The notes under the pieces were generated by a model. It saw only the letters and a program-made list of their open reading frames with translations. It ran no database searches and was not told where the DNA came from. 64,000 bases of DNA from Luidia sarsii (Eukaryota; Echinodermata; Asteroidea; Paxillosida; Luidiidae): the NCBI GenBank assembly GCA_949987565.1, contig OX465104.1:2577974-2641973 (forward strand), in the 5' to 3' direction. The position numbers and the translations under genes are program-made. This document shows, one piece after another, positions 50,572 through 62,899 of this stretch. Positions within the stretch are counted from its first letter, which is position 1, and each line of letters begins with the position of its first letter.

Positions 50572-53500
50572 ATGAACGTTTTCCGGCTCATAGGCGACCT
50601 GTCCCACTTGCTGGCCATCCTCATCCTCCTCTGGAAAATATGGAAGACGAGGTCCTGCTCAGGTGAGGCTTGCATTCCTTGTTGTAGTAGCTGCTGTTGT
50701 TGTTGAAAAAGAAGTCATCGTTTGGTGTTGAATGTTTACGTGACGTGTCCATTCTGTGCCAAGTGCATGTACTGTATACAGTTCTACCTGTGTGCCATGA
50801 TGTAGACGTCCACGTTGCATATGAAATTATAAATTAATATTACTGCCAGGGTCCTTACCTGGTGTATATACACTGTCTTGTTTGTCATTGGCAGCAGACG
50901 AAATCATGCAATTTTAATTTTGCCCACAGCATGGAACACACATTATTCAGATAATTGATTTTCTCATTCGCCCGGACCTTATTTTTCTTTCTGTTAACTT
51001 AAGACCGCTTTTGTTTGGCCCGGGGGGGGGGGTGCTTGAGAAGTTGTGGGTTTTTTCTAAATTTTATTTCACTATTCATTAAACCCCAACTGCCCAAGTT
51101 ACTTCATGATTTTTTAAACATTGCCTTGAGTGAAATATTTATTACCACACTCACAATCACAGCTAGTCCCAGTAACTTGGACCCGACAAGTCACCCTTAT
51201 TTTATCAAATTTTTAAATTCGGGTGACTGTAGGGTCCAAGTAAAACAGAGTCACTGTATGTGCCCATTTTTTTGATTCAGTGAGAATCACAGATTTCAAA
51301 AATGGTCATTTGTATTACTCACGTTTGGGGAAAAAGGAGAAATTTCCCGTCATTTGATCGAGAACATTCTCTCCCGTGCGACGAGCCAAAATGCCGCCAT
51401 CTTGCAATTCAAATTGAAACGGTATTTGTTTCAATTTACGGGTGTTTTCGGCGGTAAATCTGGGGCTTTTGGTCGGATAGTTTTTCGGTCAAAATTTTTT
51501 GGCGGTTTGTACACATCAGCCATGTTGGGACTCTGTTTTACTTGGACCCTACAGTCACCCGAATCTCAAAATTTCAAAATTTGATAAAAAAGGGTGACTT
51601 TGTTGGCGCTAAGCATCAAGTTAACAGTCTGAAACTGGTGTGCATTGCGAGTTGTTTTCAAATGGGAAAGGTTGTTTAATCGCAGTCATGACTCATACCA
51701 ACAGAAGTGAGGAACAAACAAAATAAAAGCTTAGAAAATCATTCATCCATGGTCAACACGTCAATCAAATTGCATGTCAAAACTTGTTGAGACTTGTCAG
51801 CAAAAGGCTTGGGCAGATAAGTGCTAGTGGTTTAATAAACCATGGTTTTGCATTCTTTCAAATTCTTTCTGTTTAGTGGGCCTGACGTTTCGATCCTAGC
51901 AGGACCTTTCTCAAAGGCAGAGTGACAAGGACAAAAAAAATGCTATAAAAAAACTTCTTCTTTCTTTGTCCTTGTCACTCTGCCTTTGAGAAAGGTCCTG
52001 CTAGGATTGAAATGTCAGGCCCACTAAATTTTAAGATTTACATTTTGGTAATTTTAGTCAGTAAGCAGTTTGCAACATTTTTGTATATCACCTTAAGTCA
52101 AATTCTTTCTGTTGTTATTTTTAAAATAAAAAGAGAAAAAGTTCAAAAATAAAAAGTGTTTAGTTTCAGAAGTGGAAGACATCTGCAGACCAAACTGCAC
52201 CAAAAAACACTGGATCATATTCAATCCTTGAATGATTTGTGCACTCTGTACGTTGCTGCTGAACATGGGGATGGTGTGGAGCTGCGATGCATCCCTAGTC
52301 TCCTTCCATGAGAGCACCTTCCGATCTTATGGCCTGCTATATTAGCCAATCCTAGTCCACGCATATAGCAAGGTTCTTGCTTTATGGTTAAACAGACTAA
52401 CCCCTATGGAATATAGCAAAGAACACGGCAAGTGGTCTTAATGTGTCTCGTTCAGTTTTTGTTCCACGGGTCAACAGAGAGGCGGTGTCACTGAGTGGGA
52501 TTACACCATCATTTTCACAAACAAAAAGTGTAATACAGTAGAAGTCAAACAAACAGGAAAAACTGATTGGGACCTCTTTTTTTTTTAACTGATTAAAACA
52601 TTGGGAAAGAAAACTTTGACTGGACCGGGACTAAGCAGATTCAGAGCGAAATGAATCAGTCGGCATCGATGAAATAAGATTTGTAAGGTTTGCTGTCGGT
52701 GAAATTACAGCGTTGGAATGTTTTGCGCTGACACCTTGCAAGTCATCTCTTTTGAGGAGCATGGCTCTGAGAAGTTTTTATTAACTCAATGTTGCAGGCA
52801 GTATGTGCTCTTCTAGTCTCCTGAGGACGGGCAGAGCACACCATGCTCAAACTTTACCATTACCGATCTTAAAATAATTGGCAAAGAAAACTTTGACTGG
52901 ACCTCTGGATTAACGTGCCAGGGCTCGCCCATCTGAGTTATCCAGCCCTTAGATGGTGGCCTTCCCAAATAGTCAAGTAGTCTTTTCCGGGGTGGGGGCA
53001 CCAATCAGAAGCAATTCAAGCATTGACTGCCGTATATCTCCAGGGGATCACACCAAGTGGATTTCGTTCGCACTTCATAAACCGTAAACATTTAGGCCTA
53101 CACACATTTGCTTTCTAAAAGCCGAAACTGCATGTCAATGTCAGATATTGCACACAACTCAAGCGAAATGCCATCTGCCAAGCAACCACAAGAGATGTAC
53201 AATGTTTGAGCAGAAGTAAAAAGACATCAATTTCATCTTCATTATAAATACACATGTAGTGTACATATTTTTATTGGTTTGGTTGCCGTTTCTTTGAAAT
53301 TCCTGTTTATTAATGAGGCTAAACCCTTTGGGTCTCGATGCTCAAATCATTCCTTAAAAATGTTCTGAAACTCTTACCTAAAAGGTATACTTTGTGTTGT
53401 GAATTGTCTTAATATTCCATCCAATATCGACTCACAAAGGAGGAGTTCCTGACATTTCCATCCTTTCAGGCACCTTTTTGGCTTTGAGAGAGGTCCTGCT

Positions 53501-56500
53501 AGGATTGAAACGAGTTTTGCATTTCGGTAATTTTCAGTCAGTAAGCAGTTTGCAACACTTTTGTATATCAATTGTGTGTATGTTTCTCCGCATCCAATTT
53601 CTAGGCATCTCGGGGAAGAGCCAGCTTCTCTTTGCCCTGGTGTTCACCACCCGCTACCTGGACCTCTTCACCAACTTCATCTCGCCCTACAACACCTTCA
53701 TGAAGGTGGTGTACGTCCTCTGCTCCTACGCCACCGTCTACTTCATCTACCTGAAGTTCAAGGCCACCTACGACAGCAACCACGACACCTTCCGCGTGGA
53801 GTTCCTGGTGGTGCCCGTCGGCGGCCTGGCCTTCCTCGTCAACCACGACTTCACCCCGCTGGAGGTGAGTCCGCGGCAGCAGTGGTCGAGGGGTCGGGGG
53901 AGCTTTCATGCCGCACCACACCAGCGGCTCATCTCTCGGAGCTTGCCGGGCACAGCTAACTTACGTCTGACGAAAGTTGCCCACTGACTCTCCGGACTCT
54001 TGCAGGACCCACAAGGCGTAATGCACCTAAGGCCTCTTGTCAAAAAGATCATCGGTTGGGTATCAGATGATTTGACCCGTCCGATGTCGTTTCCACCGGA
54101 AAGCCATCGTGTATTTTTCACCCCAGAGTCCAGTACAATCGGCTTTCTACCGGGGGGAAATTTTATCGGTCGGATGAATTCAACCGGCACTCAATCGATG
54201 ATCTTTTTGACAAGAGACTTAAATGGTCCCCTAGTAATATGGCAGGGGTCCTGCTGGCCTACCTCAAATTGCTGTAATGGCCGGGGTTTTTTTTTCGAAA
54301 TGAAGGCTTCGGCTCGGGCTTAGGCTTCGGTCATATTGATCTTACTCTTATATCAGAGCCATCTAAAATAAACAAGCGTTTGGCCCCAGCTTCTTGGGGG
54401 AATACCCTGCACCTATCAAGCCGACAAACCTTTTCAAATTCGGAAGCATAACCACAACCTGGAGTTTCAGGCGTTGTCAGACGGAGACCTGAGCCCGACC
54501 CTAAACCTTCATTCATTTTCCTAAGAGAAAAAAACGGCCTATGCCTTTCCACAGCAGTCGAAGCCGCAGCCGTCGATGACAGAAATGACAGGGTCCCCAC
54601 CCCCACCTCCCCGTCCGTTTCCTTCTAACTCCAGATCCTGTGGACCTTCTCCATCTACCTGGAGTCCGTGGCCATCCTGCCCCAGCTCTTCATGATCAGC
54701 AAGACGGGGGAGGCGGAGACCATCACCAGCCACTACCTGTTTGCCCTGGGCGCCTACCGGGCCCTCTACATCCTCAACTGGGTCTACCGCTTCTACTTTG
54801 AGGGCTTCTTCGACCTGATCGCCATCGTGGCCGGCTGTGTGCAGACGATACTCTACTGCGACTTTTTCTACCTGTATATCACTAAAGGTACAAACCTCAC
54901 ACTCCCTACCCACCTTGGCTAGATAAGTCCCCTCCCAAAAAAAAAATAGGTTGTTGTGCTTCTGGTGTCCTTGCAGACCATATTTTGACAGCGCAACCCC
55001 CCAAAAAAAATTTAAAAAATTAAATAAATAAATAAATAAAAATAAAAAAACATTTAAAAAGGGGGGGGGGCAGTGTGTTTCCTGACCGACCAACCTTGGC
55101 TAGATAAGGCCCAAAAAATAAGTAGTTGTGCTTCCGGTTTCACAGCCGACCCTATTTTGATAGCACAACCTCCGCAAAAACTAATTTGGGGACTGTGTGT
55201 TTCCTGACCGACCCACCTTGGCTAAATAAGGCCCAAAAAATAAGTAGTTGTGTTTCCGATTTAACGGCCGACCCTATTTTGACAGCGGAACCCCTCCAAA
55301 ACAAATTTGGGGACAGTGTGTTTCCTGACCGACCCACCTTGGCTAGATAAGGCGCAAAAAAAAAAAGGAATAGTTGTGCTTCCGGTTTCACGGCCAACGC
55401 TATTTTGACGGCGCGACCCTAAAAAAAATTAGGGAAAGTGTGTTTCCCGACCGATCGTATTTTGCCAGCGCGTCAGTACAACCCTATTTTGATGGCATGA
55501 CCAGTGATTTAAATCAACGTGATTTAAATCAACCAACCCTGCATACATGTAAATCATGTTTATGTTGGCGAGTATATATATATATGATGATTAGCCAGTG
55601 CATGACTCATGTCACAGCATAACTTACCTACCTACCTGCCCTATTTTCAGATCCCATGTAATAGAATGCACAAATATTATTATTTTTATTCATTTTTGGC
55701 CAGCGCTGTCATGGGATGCTCTTAGTAAATTCTCTCAATCAATGGTATACGTGTAGCACTCACTCCTGGACACGGCTCCTCAAGAAACAAGAATCATTCT
55801 GTGAATGGACTGAGCTAAAGTAACCCCAACTACCCACCACTTGTTTCTAGCACATGACCTGAATCCTGCACAATCCTACAATCCTTCAGTGAAAAAGCCC
55901 CAAACCTGACAGTCCAACAGTGTCCATTGGTACCTACTCCTTTTTTGTGATAATGTATATTTTTATTACCAAGTGCCCTCCATCACATTGGGCCTTGTAA
56001 TCTGGATCCTACATTTTCCTCAAGTGACAAAGAACTGCACATGCCCTCAATCCTACAGAATATGTCACTCAGCTTAAAGTCATAAGTGGTCCAAAACTGC
56101 TCAGAATGCACCACAGAACATCTAGAATCCAAACCCCACGCCGTAAGGGCTTCGTGCTTCGCGCTCGCAGTTTCATTCGGACATTTTCCTCTTCTTTTTT
56201 TTACAATTCAAGAGTTGCATGCCTGTGTATGCAAGCTTTGCAAGCGGTGCAAGCGTCAAATTCAGAATTTTAAGGTGGAGTACACCGTGCACTACAAACT
56301 ATAAATTTGCGTGCTGTTGTCCAGACCAAAACTTAAATTACGAGTCGTTTGTTTTTTTGTTCCTCCTGTTTGATAAGGCAGTACGTGCATGCAGTTGTCG
56401 CGTGTGATTGTCAGTTCGTCCGTACGCAGACCCACACTGTCTGTGCTGTGTCGTTGTTTTCAGAACCCCTTGTGCCCAAAACTGAAAAGCAGCTCGGCTA

Positions 56501-59500
56501 CGAGTTGGACATTTAACGGCACCGGCCGGACAAGATGGCCACCTTGCGGCCTACGGCCCGGTTTGCTGGGCTGCTTTTGCCAGAGTAAGGGATCGAAAGC
56601 CTCCCTCCTTCCCTGAATCCCTGTCCAAACTCTTACACTCTGCTTTCCACCTTTAGACAACTAACTGTAGTCGAGAGTTCTTCGGGCATGCAATGTTTCC
56701 CTCAACTGCCGATTGAGGCCTCACCATTTCCATTCTGTTGTCATTGCCCCCTTGTCTGCGGTTCAATGGACTTTCCTGAAACCTCCCTGGGGAGTGTACA
56801 TACAGCCATGGCTCTCTGGCATGTACGTGAGCAATCTATACCTATCTAACTATACAAAAGCCGTCTCTACCCTCGGCGTTATAGCCACTTTACTCCTGGG
56901 AAGGAGAGCCGCCATTTGTGATCAAGCATTTCGCCAAAGGATGCAAGTGCCGCAAACTATGTACTCTGCTTTTGGCAAGTTGCATGCCCGATTCCTGCAT
57001 GGGAGTATGGAGGTGACTAACTCTTAGTTCTGTAGATGGGACATCCTACATGTACACTGCTATTTTCCATGGAAACTTTGCCTTTGAGAAAGGTCCTGCT
57101 AGGATCGAAACATCAGGCCCTCTAACTTTTGTGATTCCATGGAGATTGTGCAAAATGTTGACTATTTTTTCTGAGAAAGATTACACATAACCCGAGTGAG
57201 TGCAGAGGTTAAAATCCTGCAGACACGTGCGTACTTGACTTTGGAACTACAGCCATCTGTTCAGTTTCATTCAAGTAGTACCTTGATTCTTCTGGCTGGC
57301 AGCTTCCAATGTCATCTTCTCAAAAATGTTCACTCATAAACAACATGCATTATACCAAGATGCTGGTCCAAAGGGTTCACGTGTGATGGAAGAGAGTGAT
57401 CAGGAGATTAAGTTATCCCTGATTATGCTTCAAAGAATAGTCTCATCAAAGAACAGTCCCTTCAAACAATAGTCCCTTCTAACAAAAGCCCTTCAACAAT
57501 AGTCCCTTCAAACAATAGTCCCTTCAAACAAAAGCCCCTTTAAGCAAAAGCCCCTTCAAACAATAGTCCCTTCAAACAATAGTCCCTTCAAACAATAGCT
57601 CCTTCAAACAATAATCCCTTCAAGCAATAGTCCCTTCAAACAATAGTCCCTTCAAACAATAGTCCCTTCAAACAATAGTCCCTTCAAACAATAGTCCCTT
57701 CAAACTATAGTCCCTTCAAACTATAGTCCCTTCAAAAAATGGTCCCTTTAAACAATAGCTCCTTCAAACAATAGTCCCTTCAAACAATAGTCCATTCAAA
57801 CAATAGTCCCTTCAAACAATAGTCCCTTCGGTTCTGTTTTCTCCAGGTAATATAGATTATTTCATTGTGGCTGTAGATTGCATGCAATTAAGTGATGGGT
57901 GTCTGTCAGTGTCATTCATTTTGGGATGCCATCTCTTATGCAACTGACCCCTTCAAAGATGTTCAATGGTTTTTATACAGCAATGTCACACACAATAGTC
58001 ACGCATGCTTTTCAAACAATTACTGGTAGAAAGGACCTCAATTACTGATAGATAAAGTGTATTGTTGACAAGAATTTCTATAATGGTTAATTAGTGCCTA
58101 TCAACCAACAGTTCTAAAACAAGGTTCAAGCTTAACTTTGTAAGCTGGATGCCAAGTTTGGCTTGGAAAATTAGGGCTCCCAAATGTTGGAATACTTCCA
58201 TGTGGCGTATGCAGCAGCTTTCAGAAACAGCACCCATTGGCATAGGGTTTCCATCAGACAACCACACAACCCTGTAAGCTGTTGATAAAAATCCCTGTTC
58301 TAACTTCTATCTACACCAACTTGTACAAGGTATGGGCGCGAATCTAGTGCCTTGTGGAGACCTAGTCCATTAGGTTGAATGGGTCTCCACAGGGAAATTG
58401 TAAAGGTGTATAGGTCTCCATAAGGTTTTCACAAAACTGAAAATAACTTAAAAATTGGGAAATTTGTTATGGGTAAGAATCCATTGTAAAATCAAGTGTT
58501 ATAATATAAAAGGGACATATGGTCCACATTTCTACCCAGGAAAGTGAATGTGGTTGAAATGGGTACATTGTTAAAACATTGTTTCTCAGTCGGTTGTATA
58601 GTGCACCGTGCACGAGAACAAAGCAATGTCTCAGATTGTCTCCAACAAGGATACAAAAATGGGTATACATGTTTTTATTCGTGTGTGTAAGCGTGCACAC
58701 TTTGGGATTCATTGGAAGCTATAGTACAATTGCCATTTGTGGTCTTGGGGTTTCTCTAACCAAATTCTTCTCTTCACTAACCAAATTCTCATAGAAATCT
58801 TACCACAAAATTTAGTGGGCCTGACATTTCGATCCTAGCAGGACATTTCTCAAAGGCAGAGAGACAAGAACAAAACGTCTTGTCACTCTGCCTTTGAGAG
58901 GATCAAAACGTCAAGCCCACTAAATTTTGAGATTTGAATTTTGGTAATTTTAGTCAGTAAGCAGTTTGCAACATTTTTGTATATCACCAGAAATCTTACC
59001 AAATTATGAGGCACGGCATTTTGATCCTACCAGTATTGTGCATAAGAAGAATGAAAGAATTTTCAACCTTGCGGAAAGGTCTATCTTGTATCAAAATGCT
59101 TGACCTTACAAGATTTTAAAATCTCAAAAGTTAGAGGGCCTGAAGTTTCGATCCCAACAGGACCTTTTCTCAAAGGCAAAGAGAAAGGTCCTGCTAGGAT
59201 CGAAACGTCAGGACCTCTATCTTTTGAGACTTATGTATTGCAGGTCATTTTAGTCAGTGAGCAGTTTGCAACTTAAAATCTGCATTTGGGGTCATTTTTA
59301 GCTGTTGAGCAACATTTTTAACGTCACGTTAAGAATTAAGATTCTATTTGACTGGTTTCTTGTCTGGACGATTTCTGTGCTGCTTTAAAGGGATAACACA
59401 ACATTGGTCGAGGTCAAAGAATAGCATCCATACGTTGCCTGATCCAACATAATTATGCATGAAATAGCACACCTGTGAAAATTTCAGCTCAATCCGCCAA

Positions 59501-59873
59501 CCGAGTCTCGAGAAAATCGTGAAAACCGCTTCATTTGTTTCAACGTATTCAACGTATTGTTCGGAGAAATAATTCAGATCTCGGGGTGAGACGTAAATTA
59601 TTTCTGTACTCTTTTTCTCCAAAAATACAACATTTCAGTACAAGGTTTCTACTATAACCATCTTTTTTATGTTTTTCGATCTTACCAATGTTGTGTATGG
59701 GGCTTTTAAGAAATGAAATCAAGCAAGCATCGGGAGTGTTGAATGTTTATGCCGTCGTCATTAATCTCTTCTCTTGATCTTTCTTCTCGCACCCTCCTCC
59801 TCTCTGATCCCCCCCCCCCCCCTTCCATCCCTCTGCAGTTCTGCAAGGCAAGAAGCTCTCGTTACCTGCCTAA
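50572..59873 (+). CDS. KDELR2: ER lumen protein-retaining (KDEL) receptor, four exons, 212 aa
   Basis: Exons 50572-50662, 53605-53864, 54635-54887 and 59839-59873 join with phases 1, 0 and 1. The receptor binds escaped ER proteins through their C-terminal KDEL in the acidic Golgi and returns them to the ER in COPI vesicles. The protein is 212 residues, the animal standard, with seven membrane segments. Ligand-site and pH-sensor residues known for the family are present: Arg5, His12, Arg47, Asp50, Glu117, Tyr162, Trp166, Arg169 and Asp193. Landmarks are [56 protein letters not shown] and the COPI-binding tail KKLSLPA, encoded on a final exon with only 35 coding bases. Assignment to KDELR1, 2 or 3 is not meaningful for an invertebrate. 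GC-rich exons stand out from AT-rich introns. Intron 3 is 5 kb and full of tandem repeats. Confidence 0.97.
51190..51598. mobile_element. Inverted-repeat element with GTCACCCTTATTTTATCAAA ends (KDELR intron 1)
   Basis: Arms of about 65 bp: from GTCACCCTTATTTTATC through CGGGTGACTGTAGGGTCCAA to AGTAAAACAGAGTC, with the complement at 51527-51598. Confidence 0.85.
51876..52095. mobile_element. Short fold-back of the hammerhead-like repeat (KDELR intron 1)
   Basis: The reversed copy is followed by TGTCCTTGTCACTC and a forward copy reading GGATTGAAATGTC, with the family flanks TTTAGTGGGCC and AGTCAGTAAGCAGTTTGCAA. Confidence 0.85.
52866..52985 (-). mobile_element. tRNA-derived SINE, reverse orientation (KDELR intron 1)
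   Basis: Minus strand: GGCCACCATCTAAGGGCTGG, ATAACTCAGATGGG, then CCAGTCAAAGTTTTCTTTGC. The B-box segment is deleted. A tail fragment alone lies at 52605-52632. Confidence 0.7.
54033..54225. mobile_element. MITE with CTCTTGTCAAAAAGATCATC ends (KDELR intron 2)
   Basis: Exact inverted ends of about 25 bp around an interior with ATTCAACCGGCACTCAATCG and CCACCGGAAAGCC. Confidence 0.8.
54282..54540. mobile_element. MITE, GAAGGCTTAGGCTCAGG family (KDELR intron 2)
   Basis: GAAATGAAGGCTTCGGCTCG at the left, AACCTTCATTCATTTTCC plus AACGGCC at the right. It ends 95 bp before exon 3. Confidence 0.75.
54903..55480. repeat. About 121-bp tandem repeat, 4-5 copies (KDELR intron 3)
   Basis: CACCTTGGCTAGATAAG recurs near 54911, 55092, 55214 and 55336 with GTGTGTTTCCTGACCGACC and CCGACCCTATTTTGAC in each unit. 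The first copy is expanded by a poly-A/TAAA tract. It begins just after the exon 3 donor. Confidence 0.85.
55850..56222. repeat. AATCCT minisatellite plus a GCATGCCTG-family fragment (KDELR intron 3)
   Basis: 55850-56062 is the reverse of words at 29495-29890 (TCACATTGGGCCTTGTAA). 56062-56222 matches 38440-38610 and 43170-43321. Confidence 0.65.
57425..57836. repeat. 16-bp minisatellite (CAAACAATAGTCCCTT), about 25 copies (KDELR intron 3)
   Basis: Tandem CAAACAATAGTCCCTT with minor variants (CAAAAGCCCCTT, CAATAGCTCCTT). The right end is sharp. Confidence 0.9.
58329..58690. repeat. Dispersed repeat, second copy of 2040-2400 (KDELR intron 3)
   Basis: Shared words: GAATCTAGTGCCTTGTG, AAAGTGAATGTGG, ACAAAGCAATGTCTC. 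Confidence 0.75.
58805..59270. mobile_element. Two fold-backs of the hammerhead-like repeat (KDELR intron 3)
   Basis: 58805-58985 has a reversed copy and a deleted forward copy (CTTTGAGAGGATCAAAACGTC) with both family flanks. 59127-59270 is a tighter pair with AAAGTTAGAGGGCC / GGACCTCTATCTTTTGAG ends. Confidence 0.75.
59385..59710. mobile_element. Diverged MITE, CCAATGTTGTATAGGGCC family (KDELR intron 3)
   Basis: Ends AAAGGGATAACACAACATTG and CCAATGTTGTGTATGGGGCT. It stops about 130 bp before the last coding exon. Confidence 0.65.
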
Positions 59874-60506
59874 ATCCAGACGGCCAGCGCCAGGGCTACT
59901 CACCTGTCTGGGCTTTGTCGACTACACTCCCCTTCTCGGCTGGTATCTGCGTGTTTGCCGATGAGAGGTGGTTTTTTGTTTTGTCAGGCAGTCGGCACTT
60001 CCGATTACCCCCCGAGATCGGTTTTTTTTTTTTTTTTTTTTCGGTTTTTCGTCCTTTATTTGTAGATGTTTACTTGTTTAAACTCACTTGCCATTTGTAC
60101 TCCTCGGTATTTTTGGTGTTATGTTTAATGCGGAATGTGCCTTTGGACGTTTAAGGAGAAATAGACTTTTATTACACCGCTGAGATCGTTCCCTGTTCCT
60201 ACGGTCGCTTGGAGAAAGAGATGACCAGGTGTTGAGGGAGAGGGAAGTTAGCATCTCGTTTCAGACTTTGGCTGGGAATGAGTTGCTGGATTGTGCGACC
60301 GTCTACCCCCACTACCCAGGATGCTGCCATCAGCAAGACACTACCGCTTGCTTTTTTTGAATTGTATTGTTTCTCATGCTGATACCGTTCAGACAAAATG
60401 CTTTGTAAGGCCTCTGAACTTCCAGGTTGCCTGCACATGACCCACCTCACCTTGGCAACTCGTCACTGACCCCCGGGTGTTTTTTTTTTAAGGGAGTCTC
60501 TAGGCT

Positions 60507-60742
60507 TTTACAGGCCCAATACAACATTGGGTAGATCGGAAAACATTGATGTCCACAGATTTCCTTCTAATTTACACAGTTTGGTGGATGTTCATGATAG
60601 AATCCTCATGTTGAAATCGTACGGTCTGGGATGCTGTACTTTTCCGAGAAATCTTCACTCAAACCTATGACAAATGTTTAATGGTTTTGAGCACAACTGT
60701 GGCAATCTTTTGACCTTCACCAGTGTTGTATAGGGTCTTTAA
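60507..60742. mobile_element. Internally deleted MITE, CCAATGTTGTATAGGGCC family
   Basis: Ends CAGGCCCAATACAACATTGG and CCAGTGTTGTATAGGGTC; about 130 bp of the interior is missing. Confidence 0.75.
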
Positions 60743-61661
60743 GCACCAATGAGCACAAATCTTGGCCACAATCCACACTCTTCCACTCACTCCCAACCCC
60801 TGTTTCTGTCACTCCCTCTAAGACGCCGATCCCATTTTGTAGAAAAAAAATCCAGAATTATTTATGCATTATAAAAGCTTTATCCATCTTTCTACTCTTC
60901 TAGTACCATTGACTCAAATCAATACTTTCTCCCGCCTTCCACACTCATAGGGAAAAAAACTTTTAAGATTTTTTTTTTTCATCAGTTTTTTTTTTTTTTC
61001 AGTTATGGATGCAAAAATGTAGTACCGGTAGTAAGGAATAAGCCTTCATTGCTGCTGACAATAGACATCCGGCCTCCGGTAGCATTGATGCACAGGATGC
61101 ATAACTTCTACCGTACTGCTTATTATGATGGTCACTTTTTACAATGGTTGTTATTTATCTCATAGCTAAAATTGCTGCCCATGCTCACTTTTCTTTGTAT
61201 TGCAAATTTGCCAATGACATAAAAACATAAACTCGACATGCGCTTGAACACTGTGAAAATCATATTTTTTCGTCTGTTTTGTAACTGTTTGCAGACTGGG
61301 TATTTTCTCCGCCAAAACATCGGAATCAGGGTAGAATTAGATCAGGGAACGGTGCCGGCTTTAAGGATTTTGCATTGCCAAATATTCAGCCAAATTTTTT
61401 CCACCGCTACTGATATTACGAAGTAACAGAAGCGTTTGGATATTCTAAAAAGATGAATTTCTGTCAATTTCTGAGGTTACTTGTTGGCATTTTTTTTTTT
61501 TTTTTTTTTTTTTATAATTAATTCAACCACCTTCAGAAAAAACAAACACCATTCAAATCTGAAAAGGCAGACAATTTGTCAAATGCATGCGATGGAGAGA
61601 AGGAGCCAGCACTATATACCACCACTGCACTATTATTTGTTTGTATTGCGTGGGTTATACT

Positions 61662-61909
61662 ATGGCCGTTTTCTAAATGAAGGCTCGGGCTTAGGCTTTG
61701 GTCATATTCATCTTACTCGTTATAATATCACAGGCATCTAAAAACCAAGAGTTTGGCCCCAGTTTCTTGTTGAATACCCTGTAGGCCTACCTATCAGGCC
61801 AACGAACCTTTAAATTTGGAAACAAACCACAGCCTGGAGTTTCAGGTTTTGTCAGACAGAGAAGACGAAGCCTGAGCCCGAGCCTAAGCCTTCATTTTGA
61901 AAACGGCCT
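61662..61909. mobile_element. MITE, GAAGGCTTAGGCTCAGG family
   Basis: Ends TGGCCGTTTTCTAAATGAAG and CTTCATTTTGAAAACGGCC with the common interior AGTTTGGCCCCAGTTTCTTG. Confidence 0.85.
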
Positions 61910-62443
61910 TTGTTACTATGGGTAGCATATCAATCTTCCTTATTTTATGAAATTGTAAATATGAGAAAGGGAAAGAAACGGAGCATTCAGTTTCCTCAGG
62001 AGCGGTGCTTTTACCTAGAAGCTTTACGATTTATCTGCCTAGACTTTTGGAGATAGAGAATGATGGTAGACTGCAGTTGACGGAAGATAAGGGACGAACC
62101 TTTTCTCTTCCCAAAATACCCCCCAAAAAGATCAAATAGATGATTTAATCATTACCATACTAATAGCTTTTTGCGCATTGCGTCACTGGAAAATATCAAA
62201 TCCATCTGTTTGAACTAACAAACAGAAAATATTGATTTTTGTTTAAGATTAGTCAGTAAGCAGTTTGCAACATTTGTGTACAACACTCTATTAACGGACT
62301 AAATGGGAAGATGTTATTGAAAATGCGAATACCGGGTAGCTCTTAAAGAACTACAATTGACATCCAAGCAATCAAATTCAGACGCATCAGACAATAATAT
62401 TTGATACAGACAGAAGGTAAATCATCCTGATCTTTGATGTCTT

Positions 62444-62808
62444 TTAAAGACCCAAATACAACATTGGGAAGATCGGGAAACATCGATGTCCACAGATTTC
62501 CTTCTTATTTACACAGCTTGTAGATGGTCATGATAGAATCCTCATGCTGAAATATTACGGTCTGGGATGCTGCACCTTTCGAGAAATCTTCACTCAAACA
62601 TCAACAAATAGTTTATTACTCGCGAGTAATAAAGTATTACACTACAAAATGGTGCAAAAACCGTGACGGTTTTTGGCCTTTTCTACTTTCTCGGATTACA
62701 AATTGAGCTAAAACCTTTGCAGTGTTGCTTTTTGGGAATGTTTTATGGTTTAACACACAAACTGTGGCAATCTCTTGACCTTTACCAATGTTGTATAGGG
62801 CCTTTAGC
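62444..62808. mobile_element. MITE, CCAATGTTGTATAGGGCC family, most complete copy
   Basis: About 365 bp from TTAAAGACCCAAATACAACA to TTGTATAGGGCCTTTAG. Best reference for the family in this window. Confidence 0.85.
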
Positions 62809-62899
62809 TTCTAAAATGTCAACTTCCAGCATTATCGAATCTCTAGAAGTCACCAGGGATGTTTTACAGTCACTCGTTTCATATCGTTAGTTTGGTGGG

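Noticed and set aside
53601..53921. Minus-strand and alternate plus frames over KDELR exon 2
   Set aside because: They are shadows of a strongly conserved GC-rich exon.
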